Assembly: GCF_013408795.1 (NCBI RefSeq)
Contig: NZ_JACCCC010000001.1
Location: 620,001-684,000 of the forward strand
DNA length: 64,000 nucleotides
Reading direction: 5' to 3'
From: Spinactinospora alkalitolerans
GTDB taxonomy: Bacteria > Actinomycetota > Actinomycetes > Streptosporangiales > Streptosporangiaceae
In this document: one piece after another, positions 15,768 to 25,251 of the stretch
Numbering within the stretch: position 1 is the stretch's first letter
Layout: every line of letters begins with the position of its first letter
The notes under the pieces: model-generated
What the model saw: the letters and a program-made list of their open reading frames with translations, nothing else
Told to the model about the DNA's origin: nothing
Database searches by the model: none
Program-made: the position numbers and the translations under genes

Positions 15768-18455
15768 TCAGACCACCGCGCCGTCGCTCTGCTCGCGGGC
15801 GGTGCGCATCTCCTTGCGCTGCTTGGTCTTCTTCTCCCTGACCACGTGTGGGGGCGGCGTCCTGTCGTACTTCTGCAGCCAGATCGCCAGCGGCGTGCCC
15901 ACGAAGATCGTGGAGAACATGCCGGAGATCAGCCCCACCAGCATCGCGATCGAGAAGTCGGTCAGCGACGAACCGCCGAAGATCGCGAGTGTGGCCAGGA
16001 TGAACAGGCCGCCGATACCGGAGTTCACCGTTCGCGGCAGCGTGTTCAGGATCGCCAGGTTGGCGATCTTGCGGAACGGCGACTTGGTGTCGTGCGCCCA
16101 TTCGTCGCGCACCCGGTCGAACACCACCACCGAGTCGTTCACGGAGAAGCCGATGACGCTCAGGATGGCGGCGAGGAACACGCCGTCGATCGGCTTGCCC
16201 AGCCAGCAGAACAGGCCGATGACCAGGACGATGTCGAAGGCCAGCGCGAGCATCGTGGACACGCCGAACGACCACCGGAACCGCCAGGCCAGGTAGCCCA
16301 TCTGCAGCACGAGCGCCGCGATCAGCGCGATCAGCGCCTTGTTGCGGAGCTCGTCGCCCATGCTCGGGCCGATCTTCTCGTCGCTGATCCGCTCGATGCC
16401 GCCGCCGGTCTGCCCGTCCAGCGACTCCTGGATCTGCTGGGCCTCGCCGTCGGAGATCTGACCGGTGCGCACCGAGATGTCGCCGTTGCCGGCCTCCTGG
16501 ACGACGGCCGCGGGGAAGCCGGCCTCGGAGACGGCCTCGCGGGCGTCGTTGACGCTGATCGACTCGCTCACGGCGAAGTCCATGACCCGGCCGCCGGTGA
16601 ACTCCACGCCGAAGTCCGGCGGGCGCACCACCATGCCGACGATCGCCACGGCCGTGATCAGGCCGGTGATGCCCAGCCACAGCGTGCTGCGCTTCATCAG
16701 GTCGGGGTTGCGCTTGATCAGCCACGCGCGCACCGCGCTGATCCGCGAGATCCCGCTGATCGCGGGGTGCGTGCGCATCACCTTGCGGCGCACCGCCCAT
16801 TCCACCAGCACCCGGGCGATGACCAGCGCCGAGACCATCGACGCGATCGTGCCCAGGCCCAGCGTCACGCCGAAGCCCCGCACGGTGCCCGAGGCGAAGA
16901 AGAACAGCAGCGCCGCGGCGATGAGCGTGGTGACGTTGGTGTCGAGGACCGCGCTCCACGCCTTCTGGGTACCGGTGACGAACGCCTTCTGCAGGTTCGG
17001 CGGGATCGCGCGGCGGCGGCGCCGCGTCAGCACGCCGGCCTCGGCCTCGGCGGCCTCGGTCTCGGTGGCGTCGACCATGCCGGCGGACTTGTTCGAGGAG
17101 TACACGCGCTCCTGGCGCTGGTACTCCTCGCGGGCCCGCTCGAAGATCAGCACGTTGGCGTCGATCGCCATGCCGATCGCGAGCACGAAGCCGGCCAGGC
17201 CGGGCAGGGTCAGCGTCGCCCCGAGCGCGACCAGCGCGGCGTAGGCGATCAGCGTGTAGCAGGCCAGCGCCACCGACGCCAGGAAACCGACGAACCGGTA
17301 GGCGACGCAGATGTAGAGCGCGGTCAGCAGGATGCCGATGCCGCCCGCGATGAAGCTGGCCTCGATGGCCTCCTCACCGAGGGTCGGGCCCACGGTCTGG
17401 CGCTGGATCTCCTGCACCGGCAGCGGCAGCGAGCCGCCCTCGATCAGGACGGCGAGGTCGTTCGCGCTCTCCTGGTCGAACTGGCCGGTGATGGAGGTGG
17501 AGCCGCCGGTGATGCCGACGTCGCACGCCACGTCGGCGTTGACCTCGGGGGAGGAGATGATCTGGTCGTCCAGCACGATGGCGACGCGGCGCTTGGGGTC
17601 GCCCTGCGGGTTGCAGGCGGCCTGGCCGGTCAGCTCCTCCCACGCCTGGCGGCCCTCGCCCTCGAAGTTGACGTTGACCATCCAGTTGGTCTGGTACTGG
17701 TCGAGGCCCGCCTCGGCGCTGCCGACCTGATCGCCCTGGATGGCGGCCTCGCCGAGCTGGAGCTGCTGGCCCTGGTCGTCGGGGAGCGTCAGCGCGACGT
17801 CCTCGGGGTCGGCCGGCTCACCGGCCATGGCACCGGCCCCGCCGCCGGCCCCGCCGCCCTGCTGCTGCTGGAGCAGTTCCTGCAGCTCCTCCTCGCTGAT
17901 GTCGCCGCCGCCACCGGAGCCCTCCTCGGCGGGCTCCTCGGAGCCGGCGGGCGGGTTGGCCTCGTCGGCGGGCGGGTTGGCCTCGTCGGCGGGCGGGTTG
18001 GCCTCGTCGCCGCCGCCGGGGACGGCCCCGCCGCCGGGAGCGGCCCCGCCGCCGGGCGCCTGCACGCCGCTGCCGTCGGCCGGGGCCACGCCCACGACCG
18101 GGTGGAAGGTCAGCTGCGCGGTCTGGCCGATGAGCTCGGCGGCCTCCGTCGGGTCCTGCACGCCGGGCAGTTCGACGATGATCCGGTTCTCGCCCGAGCG
18201 CGACATGGTCGCCTCGCTGACGCCGAGCCGGTCGATACGCTGGCGCAGCACCTCGACGACCTGGTCGGTGTTCTCGGCGTTGGCCTCGGTGCCGTCATCG
18301 CCGTCCTGGGTCTCAAGGACGATCTGGGTGCCGCCGCTGAGGTCGAGCCCCAGCTGCGGCGGTAGAAACCACGCGGCGGCGAAGGCGCCGACCACGATGA
18401 GCAGGGAGATGATGCCGCGCAACCAGCGCGCACCGGCTCCCGGTGAACTGGACAA
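15768..18455 (-). CDS. secDF: Fused SecDF protein-export subunit
   Basis: This 895-aa protein joins SecD (about 1-560) and SecF (about 590-895), the RND-type partners of SecYEG that use the proton gradient to pull exported proteins outward. Seen: N-terminal helix, the SecD start motif LGLDLSGGTQIVLE, the P1 domain, GGSLPLPVQEIQRQTVGPTLG, six SecD helices (FVLAIGMAIDANVLIFERARE is diagnostic), then SecF start DFGVEFTGGRVMDF and SGIGFSVNDSVVVFDRVRDEW. Many actinomycetes keep separate secD and secF genes and carry an extra fused copy; this is probably that extra copy. A Gly/Pro/Gln-rich low-complexity insert (about 125-210) interrupts the periplasmic domain. A small membrane-protein gene lies upstream. 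Confidence 0.9.
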   Translation of the reverse strand: MSSSPGAGARWLRGIISLLIVVGAFAAAWFLPPQLGLDLSGGTQIVLETQDGDDGTEANAENTDQVVEVLRQRIDRLGVSEATMSRSGENRIIVELPGVQDPTEAAELIGQTAQLTFHPVVGVAPADGSGVQAPGGGAAPGGGAVPGGGDEANPPADEANPPADEANPPAGSEEPAEEGSGGGGDISEEELQELLQQQQGGGAGGGAGAMAGEPADPEDVALTLPDDQGQQLQLGEAAIQGDQVGSAEAGLDQYQTNWMVNVNFEGEGRQAWEELTGQAACNPQGDPKRRVAIVLDDQIISSPEVNADVACDVGITGGSTSITGQFDQESANDLAVLIEGGSLPLPVQEIQRQTVGPTLGEEAIEASFIAGGIGILLTALYICVAYRFVGFLASVALACYTLIAYAALVALGATLTLPGLAGFVLAIGMAIDANVLIFERAREEYQRQERVYSSNKSAGMVDATETEAAEAEAGVLTRRRRRAIPPNLQKAFVTGTQKAWSAVLDTNVTTLIAAALLFFFASGTVRGFGVTLGLGTIASMVSALVIARVLVEWAVRRKVMRTHPAISGISRISAVRAWLIKRNPDLMKRSTLWLGITGLITAVAIVGMVVRPPDFGVEFTGGRVMDFAVSESISVNDAREAVSEAGFPAAVVQEAGNGDISVRTGQISDGEAQQIQESLDGQTGGGIERISDEKIGPSMGDELRNKALIALIAALVLQMGYLAWRFRWSFGVSTMLALAFDIVLVIGLFCWLGKPIDGVFLAAILSVIGFSVNDSVVVFDRVRDEWAHDTKSPFRKIANLAILNTLPRTVNSGIGGLFILATLAIFGGSSLTDFSIAMLVGLISGMFSTIFVGTPLAIWLQKYDRTPPPHVVREKKTKQRKEMRTAREQSDGAVV
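17946..18008 (-). repeat. Three 21-bp tandem repeats inside secDF
   Basis: Three exact copies of a 21-bp unit (17946-17966, 17967-17987, 17988-18008) encode the heptapeptide DEANPPA in tandem. They lie in the low-complexity insert of the SecD periplasmic domain. The identical codons mean recent expansion and likely strain-to-strain length change. Confidence 0.9.
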
Positions 18456-18514
18456 TGGAAAAACCTCTCACGACTTCGAAAAGGGGGATTGCCGGCGGTG
18501 CCGGCGGCGACGTT

Positions 18515-18922
18515 TCACGCACGTGTCGTGAGGGGCGGCGCGCGGCCCATGGGCAGCGCGCCCGTGTGGTCCAGATCGGGAGCGCCGGCGGAGGCCGGCG
18601 GCGCGACGCGCCACCAGGTCCGGCCGGACTCCGGCGGCGCGGCCGTTTCGGGCACGTAGCCGTCGGGGAGGTCCCGCGCGACCGTCCGCTGCTCCCCGAT
18701 CCACTTGGCGAGCGCCGAGGCGATGTGCGCCGAGCCCGAGTCCTGGGGGAAGCCGACCACGGTGTGCGGGCCGAACCCGACCGTGGGCGGCCCGGTGGAG
18801 TGCGGCGCGGCGGGCCCGTCCGCCAGCCGCGCGGCGGCCGCCAGCGACAGGATCGGCGCGCACACCGTCATCAGCACCGCCGCCAGCAGGGCGGCCAGGG
18901 CACGGGAAGCCGTGGTGACCAC
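18515..18922 (-). CDS. Hypothetical membrane-anchored or secreted protein
   Basis: This 135-aa protein begins with a strong hydrophobic segment (ALAALLAAVLMTVCAPILSLAAAA), a signal peptide or anchor, followed by about 100 soluble residues with Pro/Gly-rich turns (PPTVGFGPHTVVGFPQDSGSAHIASALAKWIGEQ). No lipobox, cofactor motif or known domain was recognised. GTG 18922 sits just after GGAGGAAG; a longer frame to 18991 is possible but starts in a basic stretch. It ends 60 bases before secDF on the same strand, so the two may be co-transcribed, hinting at a role at the export site. Confidence 0.5.
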   Translation of the reverse strand: MVTTASRALAALLAAVLMTVCAPILSLAAAARLADGPAAPHSTGPPTVGFGPHTVVGFPQDSGSAHIASALAKWIGEQRTVARDLPDGYVPETAAPPESGRTWWRVAPPASAGAPDLDHTGALPMGRAPPLTTRA

Positions 18923-19097
18923 CTTCCTCCGGCGACATCGGGTGCGGCGACGCGCGGGTGCGAGAGGACCTGCGCGAGCGAGTTCGCACACACCCTACCG
19001 ACGCGATTCCACAGAAAGGTCGCGCACCGGTGCGATCAGTGGGCGCGGCCGGACCGCCGGAGCCGCGCGGCACGGTTTCCACAGGGCGCGAAAACCG

Positions 19098-19133
19098 TGC
19101 GAACTCGTTCGCCGACGCCTTTAGGCTTGGTCC
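19098..19133 (+). promoter_or_regulatory. metG promoter for a leaderless mRNA
   Basis: TAGGCT (19122-19127) is a good actinobacterial -10. Only six bases separate it from the metG ATG, so transcription should start at the start codon. The -35 region (around TGCGAA, 19098-19103) is weak. No Shine-Dalgarno sequence can fit. Confidence 0.55.
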
Positions 19134-20957
19134 ATGTCGTCGAAACGCCACATCCTGACCGCGGTGGCCTGGCCGTATGCGAACGGCCCCCGCCACATTG
19201 GGCACGTTTCCGGATTCGGGGTCCCCTCCGACGTCTTCGCTCGCTTCCAGCGAATGTCCGGCAACCACGTGCTCATGGTCAGCGGCACCGACGAACACGG
19301 CACCCCCGTCCAGGTCCTCGCCGACCAGGAGGGCGTGACGGCCCGCGAGCTCGCCGACCGCTACAACAGGATCATCGCCGAGGACCTCGTCGCGCTGGGG
19401 CTCTCCTACGACCTGTTCACCCGCACCACCACCGCCAACCACTACGCGGTGGTGCAGGAGCTCTTCACGGGGCTCTACGACAACGGCTACATCTTCGCCA
19501 AGACCACCAAGGGCGCCGTCTCGCCGTCCACCGGCCGCACCCTGCCCGACCGCTACGTCGAGGGCACCTGCCCGATCTGCGGCTACGACGGCGCACGCGG
19601 CGACCAGTGCGACAACTGCGGCAACCAGCTCGACCCGATCGACCTGATCGACCCCAGGTCCAAGATCAACGGTGAGACGCCGGAGTTCGTCGACACCGAG
19701 CACTTCATGCTGGACCTGCCCGCGTTCACCGAGGTCCTCGGCTCCTACCTCAAGGCCAAGGGCGGCCAGTGGCGGCCCAACGTCTTGAAGTTCGCCCTCA
19801 ACCTGCTCGACGAGCTCCAGCCGCGCGCCATCAGCCGCGACCTCGACTGGGGCGTGCCGATCCCGCTGGAGGGCTGGAGCGACCAGGCCAACAAGCGGCT
19901 CTACGTCTGGTTCGACGCGGTCATCGGCTACCTGTCGGCGGCCGTCGAGTGGGCCAGGCGCAGCGGCGACCCCGAGGCCTGGCGCAGGTGGTGGCAGAAC
20001 GAGGACGCCGAGTCCTACTACTTCATGGGCAAGGACAACATCGTCTTCCACGCCGAGATCTGGCCGGCCATGCTGCTGGGCTACAGCGGCAAGGGCGACC
20101 GCGGCGGCGACGCCGGCTCGCTGGGTGCGCTCAACGTCCCCACCGAGGTGGTCTCCAGCGAGTTCCTGACCATGGAGGGCCGCAAGTTCTCCTCCTCGCG
20201 CCGCGTGGTCATCTACGTGCGCGACTTCCTGGAGCGCTACGACGCCGACGCGCTGCGGTACTACATCATCGCGGCCGGTCCCGAGACCCAGGACACCGAC
20301 TTCACCTGGTCGGAGTTCGTCCGCCGCAACAACGACGAGCTCGTGGCGGCCTGGGGCAACCTGGTCAACCGCTCCGTCTCCATGGCGGCCAAGAACCTCG
20401 GCGAGATCCCCGAGGCCGGCGAGTTCACCGAGGAGGACCGCCGCGTCCTGGACGGCTCCAGGGCCGCGTTCGCCGCGGTCGGCGAGCACCTGGACCGCTC
20501 CCGGTTCAAGGCCGCGCTCCAGGAGGCCATGCGCACGATCGCCGAGGCCAACAAGTACATCTCCGACCAGGCCCCGTGGGCGCTGAAGAAGACCGACCCC
20601 GAGCGGATGAAGACCGTCCTGCACGTCGCGCTGCAGTTGGTCGACGACGCCAAGACCCTGCTGACGCCGTTCCTGCCGGCCTCGTCCAACAAGGTGCACG
20701 CCATGCTCGGCGGCACCGGCGTCTGGAGCGCCATGCCGCGCCTGGAGGAGGTGACCGACTCCATCGGCGGCGAGGAGGGCGAGTCCAGCTACCCGGTCAT
20801 CACCGGCGAGTACGCGGACAACGAGGCTCGCTGGGAGTCGGTCCCGATCGTGCCCGGCACCCCGCTCGCCGCGCCCAAGCCGCTGTTCCGCAAGCTGGAC
20901 CAGTCCGTGGTCGACGAGGAACTCGCCCGCCTGGAGGAGAAGGCCGGCGACGCCTAG
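19134..20957 (+). CDS. metG: Methionyl-tRNA synthetase
   Basis: This 607-aa class I synthetase charges tRNA-Met for initiation and elongation. ATP-binding HIGH-type motif: [13 protein letters not shown]. One zinc knuckle: [18 protein letters not shown]. The second class I signature reads KFSSSR rather than KMSKS, a variant known in some MetG proteins. The anticodon-binding helices (about 440-600) are complete and no C-terminal EMAP-like domain is present. The ATG lies six bases after a -10 box, so the mRNA is probably leaderless. A strong hairpin follows the stop. Confidence 0.96.
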   Translation: MSSKRHILTAVAWPYANGPRHIGHVSGFGVPSDVFARFQRMSGNHVLMVSGTDEHGTPVQVLADQEGVTARELADRYNRIIAEDLVALGLSYDLFTRTTTANHYAVVQELFTGLYDNGYIFAKTTKGAVSPSTGRTLPDRYVEGTCPICGYDGARGDQCDNCGNQLDPIDLIDPRSKINGETPEFVDTEHFMLDLPAFTEVLGSYLKAKGGQWRPNVLKFALNLLDELQPRAISRDLDWGVPIPLEGWSDQANKRLYVWFDAVIGYLSAAVEWARRSGDPEAWRRWWQNEDAESYYFMGKDNIVFHAEIWPAMLLGYSGKGDRGGDAGSLGALNVPTEVVSSEFLTMEGRKFSSSRRVVIYVRDFLERYDADALRYYIIAAGPETQDTDFTWSEFVRRNNDELVAAWGNLVNRSVSMAAKNLGEIPEAGEFTEEDRRVLDGSRAAFAAVGEHLDRSRFKAALQEAMRTIAEANKYISDQAPWALKKTDPERMKTVLHVALQLVDDAKTLLTPFLPASSNKVHAMLGGTGVWSAMPRLEEVTDSIGGEEGESSYPVITGEYADNEARWESVPIVPGTPLAAPKPLFRKLDQSVVDEELARLEEKAGDA

Positions 20958-20995
20958 CCTCCGGCCCCTCCGCCCCGGGAGCACCCCGCACTACA

Positions 20996-21036
20996 CGGCC
21001 CCGGACCCTTCCGCCACGGAAGGGACCGGGGCCGTC
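20996..21036 (+). terminator. Terminator of metG
   Basis: Two 19-base arms (20996-21014 and 21018-21036) pair throughout except one A-A mismatch, around a 3-base loop. No U-tract. It starts 38 bases after the metG stop and may also serve the convergent ATPase-like gene. Confidence 0.8.
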
Positions 21037-21115
21037 GGCGTCCACCGGACCCGGGTTACCCGGCCACCCTGGCGGGGACGCGCCTGGCCCGCCCTCGGTC
21101 ATCGGCGGGGGCGCC

Positions 21116-21475
21116 TCAGGCGGTGTGGACGAAGCGGGGCAGGCCGGAGGGGGCCTGACCGGCGGCGAGGGCGAGGTCGGCCCAGACCACCAGGCCCGGG
21201 TTCAGCCCGGGGTGGGCGATCACCGGGCGGAAGCCCCAGTCCAGGGCGAGCGCGGAGACCATGAGCAGGCCGCGGTGGCGCTCGGAGGTGAACCGGTCGG
21301 TGCCGGTGAGTGCGGGAATGGTCGGGCGGGTCTGGGTGAACCCGCCGTCGGTGACGGCGACGCGCAGCCGGTCGGCCTCGGGCAGGGCCATCGCACGCAC
21401 CACCTCCCCGCCCTCGCCGCCGGAGGCGGTGTAGGAGACGGCGTTGGCGAACAGCTCGGAGACGCACAGCGCCAC
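21116..21475 (-). CDS. HATPase-fold regulatory kinase-like protein, N-terminus short
   Basis: This 119-aa protein resembles the small GHKL ATP-binding proteins of actinomycetes (anti-sigma or RsbW-like). The N box reads LCVSELFANAVSYT, followed by VAVTDGG (G1-like) and RHRGLLMVSALALDWGF (the G2/lid region). The usual 30-40 residues before the N box are missing: the frame opens at GTG 21475 without a ribosome-binding site, and the space upstream is the divergent tatD promoter. An ATG in another frame near 21543 reads into a run of Gs, so a frameshift is possible. It may be truncated or decaying. Confidence 0.55.
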   Translation of the reverse strand: MALCVSELFANAVSYTASGGEGGEVVRAMALPEADRLRVAVTDGGFTQTRPTIPALTGTDRFTSERHRGLLMVSALALDWGFRPVIAHPGLNPGLVVWADLALAAGQAPSGLPRFVHTA

Positions 21476-21558
21476 GTCGGCGGCCGCCCCCTGTGCGGGA
21501 CCGGGTCCCCAAAGGACTCGGGATCTCCCACCCCCGCCCGTCCATAGACTGGTCTGTC

Positions 21559-22494
21559 GTGAGTAACAGCAAGCGCAGTGGTGAGGCCGTGCGCAACCGC
21601 AACGCCCAGACGCCGCCGCCCGCGCCCGAGGCGCTGCGCGTCGCGGTGGCCGACAGCCACACCCACATGGACATGCAGACTCCCGGCGTCGACGAGATCA
21701 TCGCCGCGGCGGCTGCCGTGGGCGTCACCCCGCTGATCCAGGTGGGCGTGGACGTCGCCTCGTCGCGCTGGGCCGCCGAGATCGCCGAGCGGCACGCGTC
21801 GGTGTGGGCCGCTGTCGCGCTGCACCCCAACGAGGCGCCGCGGATCGTGCACGGCGACGGCGCCCCCGGCGTCGAGGCCGACGACACCGATTGGGCCGGC
21901 AAGCACCGGCCGGCCGGGGGCGCGCGGGCGCTGGACGAGGCCGTCGACGAGATCGACCGGTTGGCGGCGCTGCCGCAGGTCCGCGCGGTCGGCGAGACCG
22001 GCCTGGACTACTTCCGCACCGGCTCCGAGGGCGCGTCGGCGCAGGCCGAGTCGTTCCGGCGGCACATCGACATCGCCAAGCGGCACGGCATCGGTGTGAT
22101 GATCCACGACCGCGACGCCCATGACGACGTGCTGCGCATCCTCGAGGAGGAGGGTGCGCCGGAGACGGTGATCTTCCACTGCTTCTCCGGCGACGCCGAG
22201 ATGGCCAAGATCTGCGCCGAGCACGGCTACTTCATGAGCTTCGCCGGCAACGTCACCTTCGCCAGCGCCCAGCCGCTGCGCGACGCCGCGGCGGTCGCAC
22301 CGGCCGAGCTGATCCTGGTCGAGACCGACGCCCCGTTCCTCACCCCCAAGCCCTACCGGGGCCGCCCCAACGCCCCCTACCTGATCCCGCACACCCTGCG
22401 CGCGATCGCCGAGGCCAAGGGCATGGCCGAGGACGACCTCGCCGCCGCCGTGGCCGGCAACGCCGAGCGCGCGTTCGGGCTCCGGTCCCCGTGA
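21559..22494 (+). CDS. tatD: TatD-family metal-dependent DNase
   Basis: This 311-aa TIM-barrel hydrolase has the TatD metal ligands: DSHTHMD (HxH), GETGLDYFR (Glu), HDRDAHDD, FHCFSGDAEMA (His) and ETDAPFLTP (Asp). Family members trim DNA or RNA 3' ends; despite the name they are not Tat transport components. Start GTG 21559 is eight bases after TAGACT, a likely -10, so translation is probably leaderless. Position between metG and rpfB-rsmA fits the actinobacterial order. Confidence 0.9.
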   Translation: MSNSKRSGEAVRNRNAQTPPPAPEALRVAVADSHTHMDMQTPGVDEIIAAAAAVGVTPLIQVGVDVASSRWAAEIAERHASVWAAVALHPNEAPRIVHGDGAPGVEADDTDWAGKHRPAGGARALDEAVDEIDRLAALPQVRAVGETGLDYFRTGSEGASAQAESFRRHIDIAKRHGIGVMIHDRDAHDDVLRILEEEGAPETVIFHCFSGDAEMAKICAEHGYFMSFAGNVTFASAQPLRDAAAVAPAELILVETDAPFLTPKPYRGRPNAPYLIPHTLRAIAEAKGMAEDDLAAAVAGNAERAFGLRSP

Positions 22495-22518
22495 CCGCGG
22501 CCCGGCGCGGCCCACGGC

Positions 22519-23634
22519 CTAGCGGGACTCCGGTGGCCGCACGCCCCACTCCTTGAGGGTTTCGGCCAGGTCGGGCTCGACGAAGTCCGGGGCGCGGGTG
22601 GCGGCGCCCGGGGTGCGGCTGAAGCGCGGGGCCGGGCCGGGGTAGACGTGCTCGCCGTCGCGGACGACGGACCCGCGGGCCCGCACGTGCGGGTGGTCGG
22701 GCGCCTCGCCCATCGACAGGATCGGCTGGACGCAGGCGTCGGTGTCGCCGAGGGCCTCGGCCCACTCGTCGCGGGTCCGGGTGCGCAGTACCGCCGCGAA
22801 CCGTCCGCGCAGCTCCGGCCAGCGCGCCCGGTCCCACTGCCCGGGCAGGTCGGCGTCGTCGGCCAACCCGATGCCGGCCAGGAAGGCCGCGTAGAACTGC
22901 GGCTCGATGCAGCCCACGGAGACGTGGCGGCCGTCGGCGCACTCGTAGACGTCGTACCAGGGCGCGCCGGTGTCGAGGATGTTGGTGCCCCGCTCGTCGC
23001 CCCACCATCCGTGCTGGCGGCCCTCGTAGGCCATCGACATCAGGAACGCGCTGCCGTCGACCATCGCGGCGTCCACGACCTGCCCGCGGCCCGACTCCTG
23101 CCGCTCCACCAGGGCGCTGAGGATGCCGGTGACGACGAACATGGCGCCGCCGCCGAAGTCGCCGACGATGTTGGCCGGCGGCAGCGGGGCCTGCCCCTCG
23201 CGGCCGAAGCCGTGCAGCGCGCCGTTGAGCGAGATGTAGTTCATGTCGTGCCCGGCGCGCCGGGCGAGCGGGCCGTCCTGGCCCCAGCCGGTCATCCGCG
23301 CGTAGACCAGCCGCGGGTTGGCCTCCAGGCACTCATCGGGCCCCAGGCCCAGCCGCTCCATGACACCGGGCCGGAAGCCCTCCAGCACGACGTCGGCCGC
23401 GGCGATCAGCTCGCGGGCGGTCCGCACCCCCTCCTCGGCCTTCAGGTCCACTCCCAGGGTCGGCCGGCCCGCGGCCATGTGCCGCAGCGGGCCGCTGGCC
23501 GCGGGGGTCTCGGCGGCCTGCGGCCGGTCCAGCCGGACCATGCTCGCACCGAGGTCGGCGAGCAGCATGGCGGCCATCGGGCCGGGGCCGATCCCGGCGA
23601 ACTCGACAACGCGGACTCCGTTGAGGGGACCCAT
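22519..23634 (-). CDS. CaiB/BaiF family CoA transferase
   Basis: This 371-aa class III CoA-transferase/racemase family protein has the family opening GPLNGVRVVEFAGIGPGPMAAMLLADLGA, a region DVVLEGFRPGVMERLGLGP and the likely catalytic Asp in RRAGHDMNYISLNG (about 135). Its sequence style is closest to alpha-methylacyl-CoA racemases, which invert branched acyl-CoA thioesters for beta-oxidation; that choice is inference. ATG 23634 follows GGGAGG at six bases. It lies between tatD and rpfB, convergent with tatD and divergent from rpfB, and has no metabolic partners nearby. Confidence 0.85.
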   Translation of the reverse strand: MGPLNGVRVVEFAGIGPGPMAAMLLADLGASMVRLDRPQAAETPAASGPLRHMAAGRPTLGVDLKAEEGVRTARELIAAADVVLEGFRPGVMERLGLGPDECLEANPRLVYARMTGWGQDGPLARRAGHDMNYISLNGALHGFGREGQAPLPPANIVGDFGGGAMFVVTGILSALVERQESGRGQVVDAAMVDGSAFLMSMAYEGRQHGWWGDERGTNILDTGAPWYDVYECADGRHVSVGCIEPQFYAAFLAGIGLADDADLPGQWDRARWPELRGRFAAVLRTRTRDEWAEALGDTDACVQPILSMGEAPDHPHVRARGSVVRDGEHVYPGPAPRFSRTPGAATRAPDFVEPDLAETLKEWGVRPPESR

Positions 23635-24036
23635 CTCGAACCTCCCATGGCCGACGATACCGAACGTGGTTCGGTCCCTCATTGTGCTGGGCGGACTCCG
23701 GCGCCGCCATACAGGGGCCCCTTCTCGGGCGGAGGCGGGCCGATCAGGGGCGGGCGCCGGTCACCCGGCCGGGCGCCGTTCCCGGGCCGCCGTCGTCGGG
23801 CGTGACCCGAGGTCCCGGTTCCGGCCGTTACCAAACCTGATCTCCAACCCCTGTGATAACTTCCCGGTGTCTTCGAGGTCTGTGAAGTCCCCGAATCGCC
23901 GCCGCGGCAGGTGTTTCACACCGAGCCCGGCCGCCGAAGTCCCCCCGCGACTCCCTCCTTGCCGAGGCCGCGCCTCGGCTCCTCCCCCACTTCCCCAGCT
24001 TCCCCCAGTCTCCGTGATCGAAGGTCGGAACCAATC
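23635..24036 (+). promoter_or_regulatory. Upstream region of rpfB
   Basis: This 402-base gap has no gene. A GTTACC (near 23825) and a GTGATAAC (near 23850) lie about 20 bases apart; GATAAC could be a -10 and the pair recalls GTTAC-type MtrA sites, but the match is loose. From about 23935 to 24010 the sequence is a pyrimidine-rich stretch. GGTGT/ACACC forms a small hairpin near 23915. A c-di-AMP riboswitch precedes some actinobacterial rpf genes; I looked for one and could not fit its conserved core. Confidence 0.3.
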
Positions 24037-25251
24037 GTGCGTACTCCCTCGGCGCGCCCCCACGCCCCCCGACGGGCCTCCCGCCGCCCCCGCGGGACCG
24101 GCGGATCCCTCTTCTCGAAACGGCGGCTCCCCCTGGGGCGGCCGCGCTCGCGCAAGCCGGTGCTCATCGCCGCGATCACGGCCGTGGTCGTCCTGCTGGG
24201 CGGCGGAACGGCCTTCGCCATGGACAAGCGGATCACCCTCACGATCGACGGTGAGAGCCAGACCGTGCACACCTTCGGCGCCACCGTCCAGGACGTCCTG
24301 GACGCCGCCGAGGTCAGCCTGGGCGAACGCGACGCCGTCGCCCCGGCGCCAGGGACCGAACTGGGCCAGGGCGCCGATGTGCTGGTGCGCCGGGGCCGGC
24401 AGCTCACCCTGACCGTGGACGGCGAGTCCTCCACCCACTGGGTCACCGCGCTCACCGTCGGCGAGGCGCTGGACCAGGTGGGCATGGGCGGCGAGGCGCT
24501 GTCGCTGTCGGTGGAGCGCTCCACCGAGGTGCCCTTCTCCGGCCTGGAGGTCGAGGCGCGCAGCGCCCGGCACGTGGTCATCCTGCGCGACCGGGTGCGC
24601 CTGGAGGCCGACACCAACGCGGGGACCGTCGAGGAGGTGCTCGACGACAACGGGATCGAGCTGGGCGAGCACGACGTCGTCGAGCCGGCCCTGGACGAGG
24701 AGCCGACCGACGGGATGGTCATCGACGTCCTGCAACTGCTCTCCGAGCCCGAGACCGAGGAGGTCCCGATCGAGGCCGAGGTCGAGGAGCGCGAGACCGA
24801 CGAGCTGGAGAAGGGCGAGGAGAGGGTCGTCCAGGAGCCCGAGGACGGCGTCAAGGAGATCACCGTCGCCACCGTCATGCGCAACGGCGAGGAGACCGAG
24901 TACGTCCTGGAGGAGGAGGTCGTCAAGGAGCCGGTCAAGGGCATCACCGAGGTCGGCACCAAGGAGCCCGAGGCCGACGTCGACCCCGACGTCGGCGGCG
25001 AGGCCGACAGCCTCAACTGGGCGGCGCTCGCCGAGTGCGAGTCCGGCGGCGACCCCACGGCGGTGAACCCGGCCGGCTACTACGGCCTCTACCAGTTCTC
25101 CGAGGCCACCTGGGCCTCCGCGGGCGGCAGCGGCCTGCCCAGCGAGGCCGGCGCCGACGAGCAGACGATGCGCGCGAAGACGCTCTACAACATGGTCAAC
25201 GGCAACTGGCAGAGCCAGTGGCCCAACTGCGGCGTGCACCTGTTCGACTAG
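24037..25251 (+). CDS. rpfB: Resuscitation-promoting factor RpfB
   Basis: This 404-aa muralytic cell-wall protein cleaves peptidoglycan and helps dormant cells or spores resume growth. Order: basic N-terminus, one membrane helix (about 37-58), DUF348 repeats (ITLTIDGESQTVHTFGATVQDVL, LTLTVDGESSTHWVTALTVGEAL and a third near 185), a Glu-rich G5 domain (about 225-310), then the C-terminal lysozyme-like Rpf domain (about 330-404) with catalytic Glu in LAECESGG, plus NPAGYYGLYQFSEATW and two cysteines. GTG 24037 opens MRTPSARP; the longer frame has no ribosome-binding site. rsmA and ispE downstream match the usual actinobacterial order. Confidence 0.92.
   Translation: MRTPSARPHAPRRASRRPRGTGGSLFSKRRLPLGRPRSRKPVLIAAITAVVVLLGGGTAFAMDKRITLTIDGESQTVHTFGATVQDVLDAAEVSLGERDAVAPAPGTELGQGADVLVRRGRQLTLTVDGESSTHWVTALTVGEALDQVGMGGEALSLSVERSTEVPFSGLEVEARSARHVVILRDRVRLEADTNAGTVEEVLDDNGIELGEHDVVEPALDEEPTDGMVIDVLQLLSEPETEEVPIEAEVEERETDELEKGEERVVQEPEDGVKEITVATVMRNGEETEYVLEEEVVKEPVKGITEVGTKEPEADVDPDVGGEADSLNWAALAECESGGDPTAVNPAGYYGLYQFSEATWASAGGSGLPSEAGADEQTMRAKTLYNMVNGNWQSQWPNCGVHLFD

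Noticed and set aside
15846-18365. 839-aa forward ORF over secDF
   Set aside because: Antisense shadow of SecDF with His/Arg/Asp-rich low complexity and no domains.
23635-24036. ydaO-type (c-di-AMP) riboswitch before rpfB
   Set aside because: Such elements precede some actinobacterial rpf genes, but the conserved core could not be fitted to this sequence.
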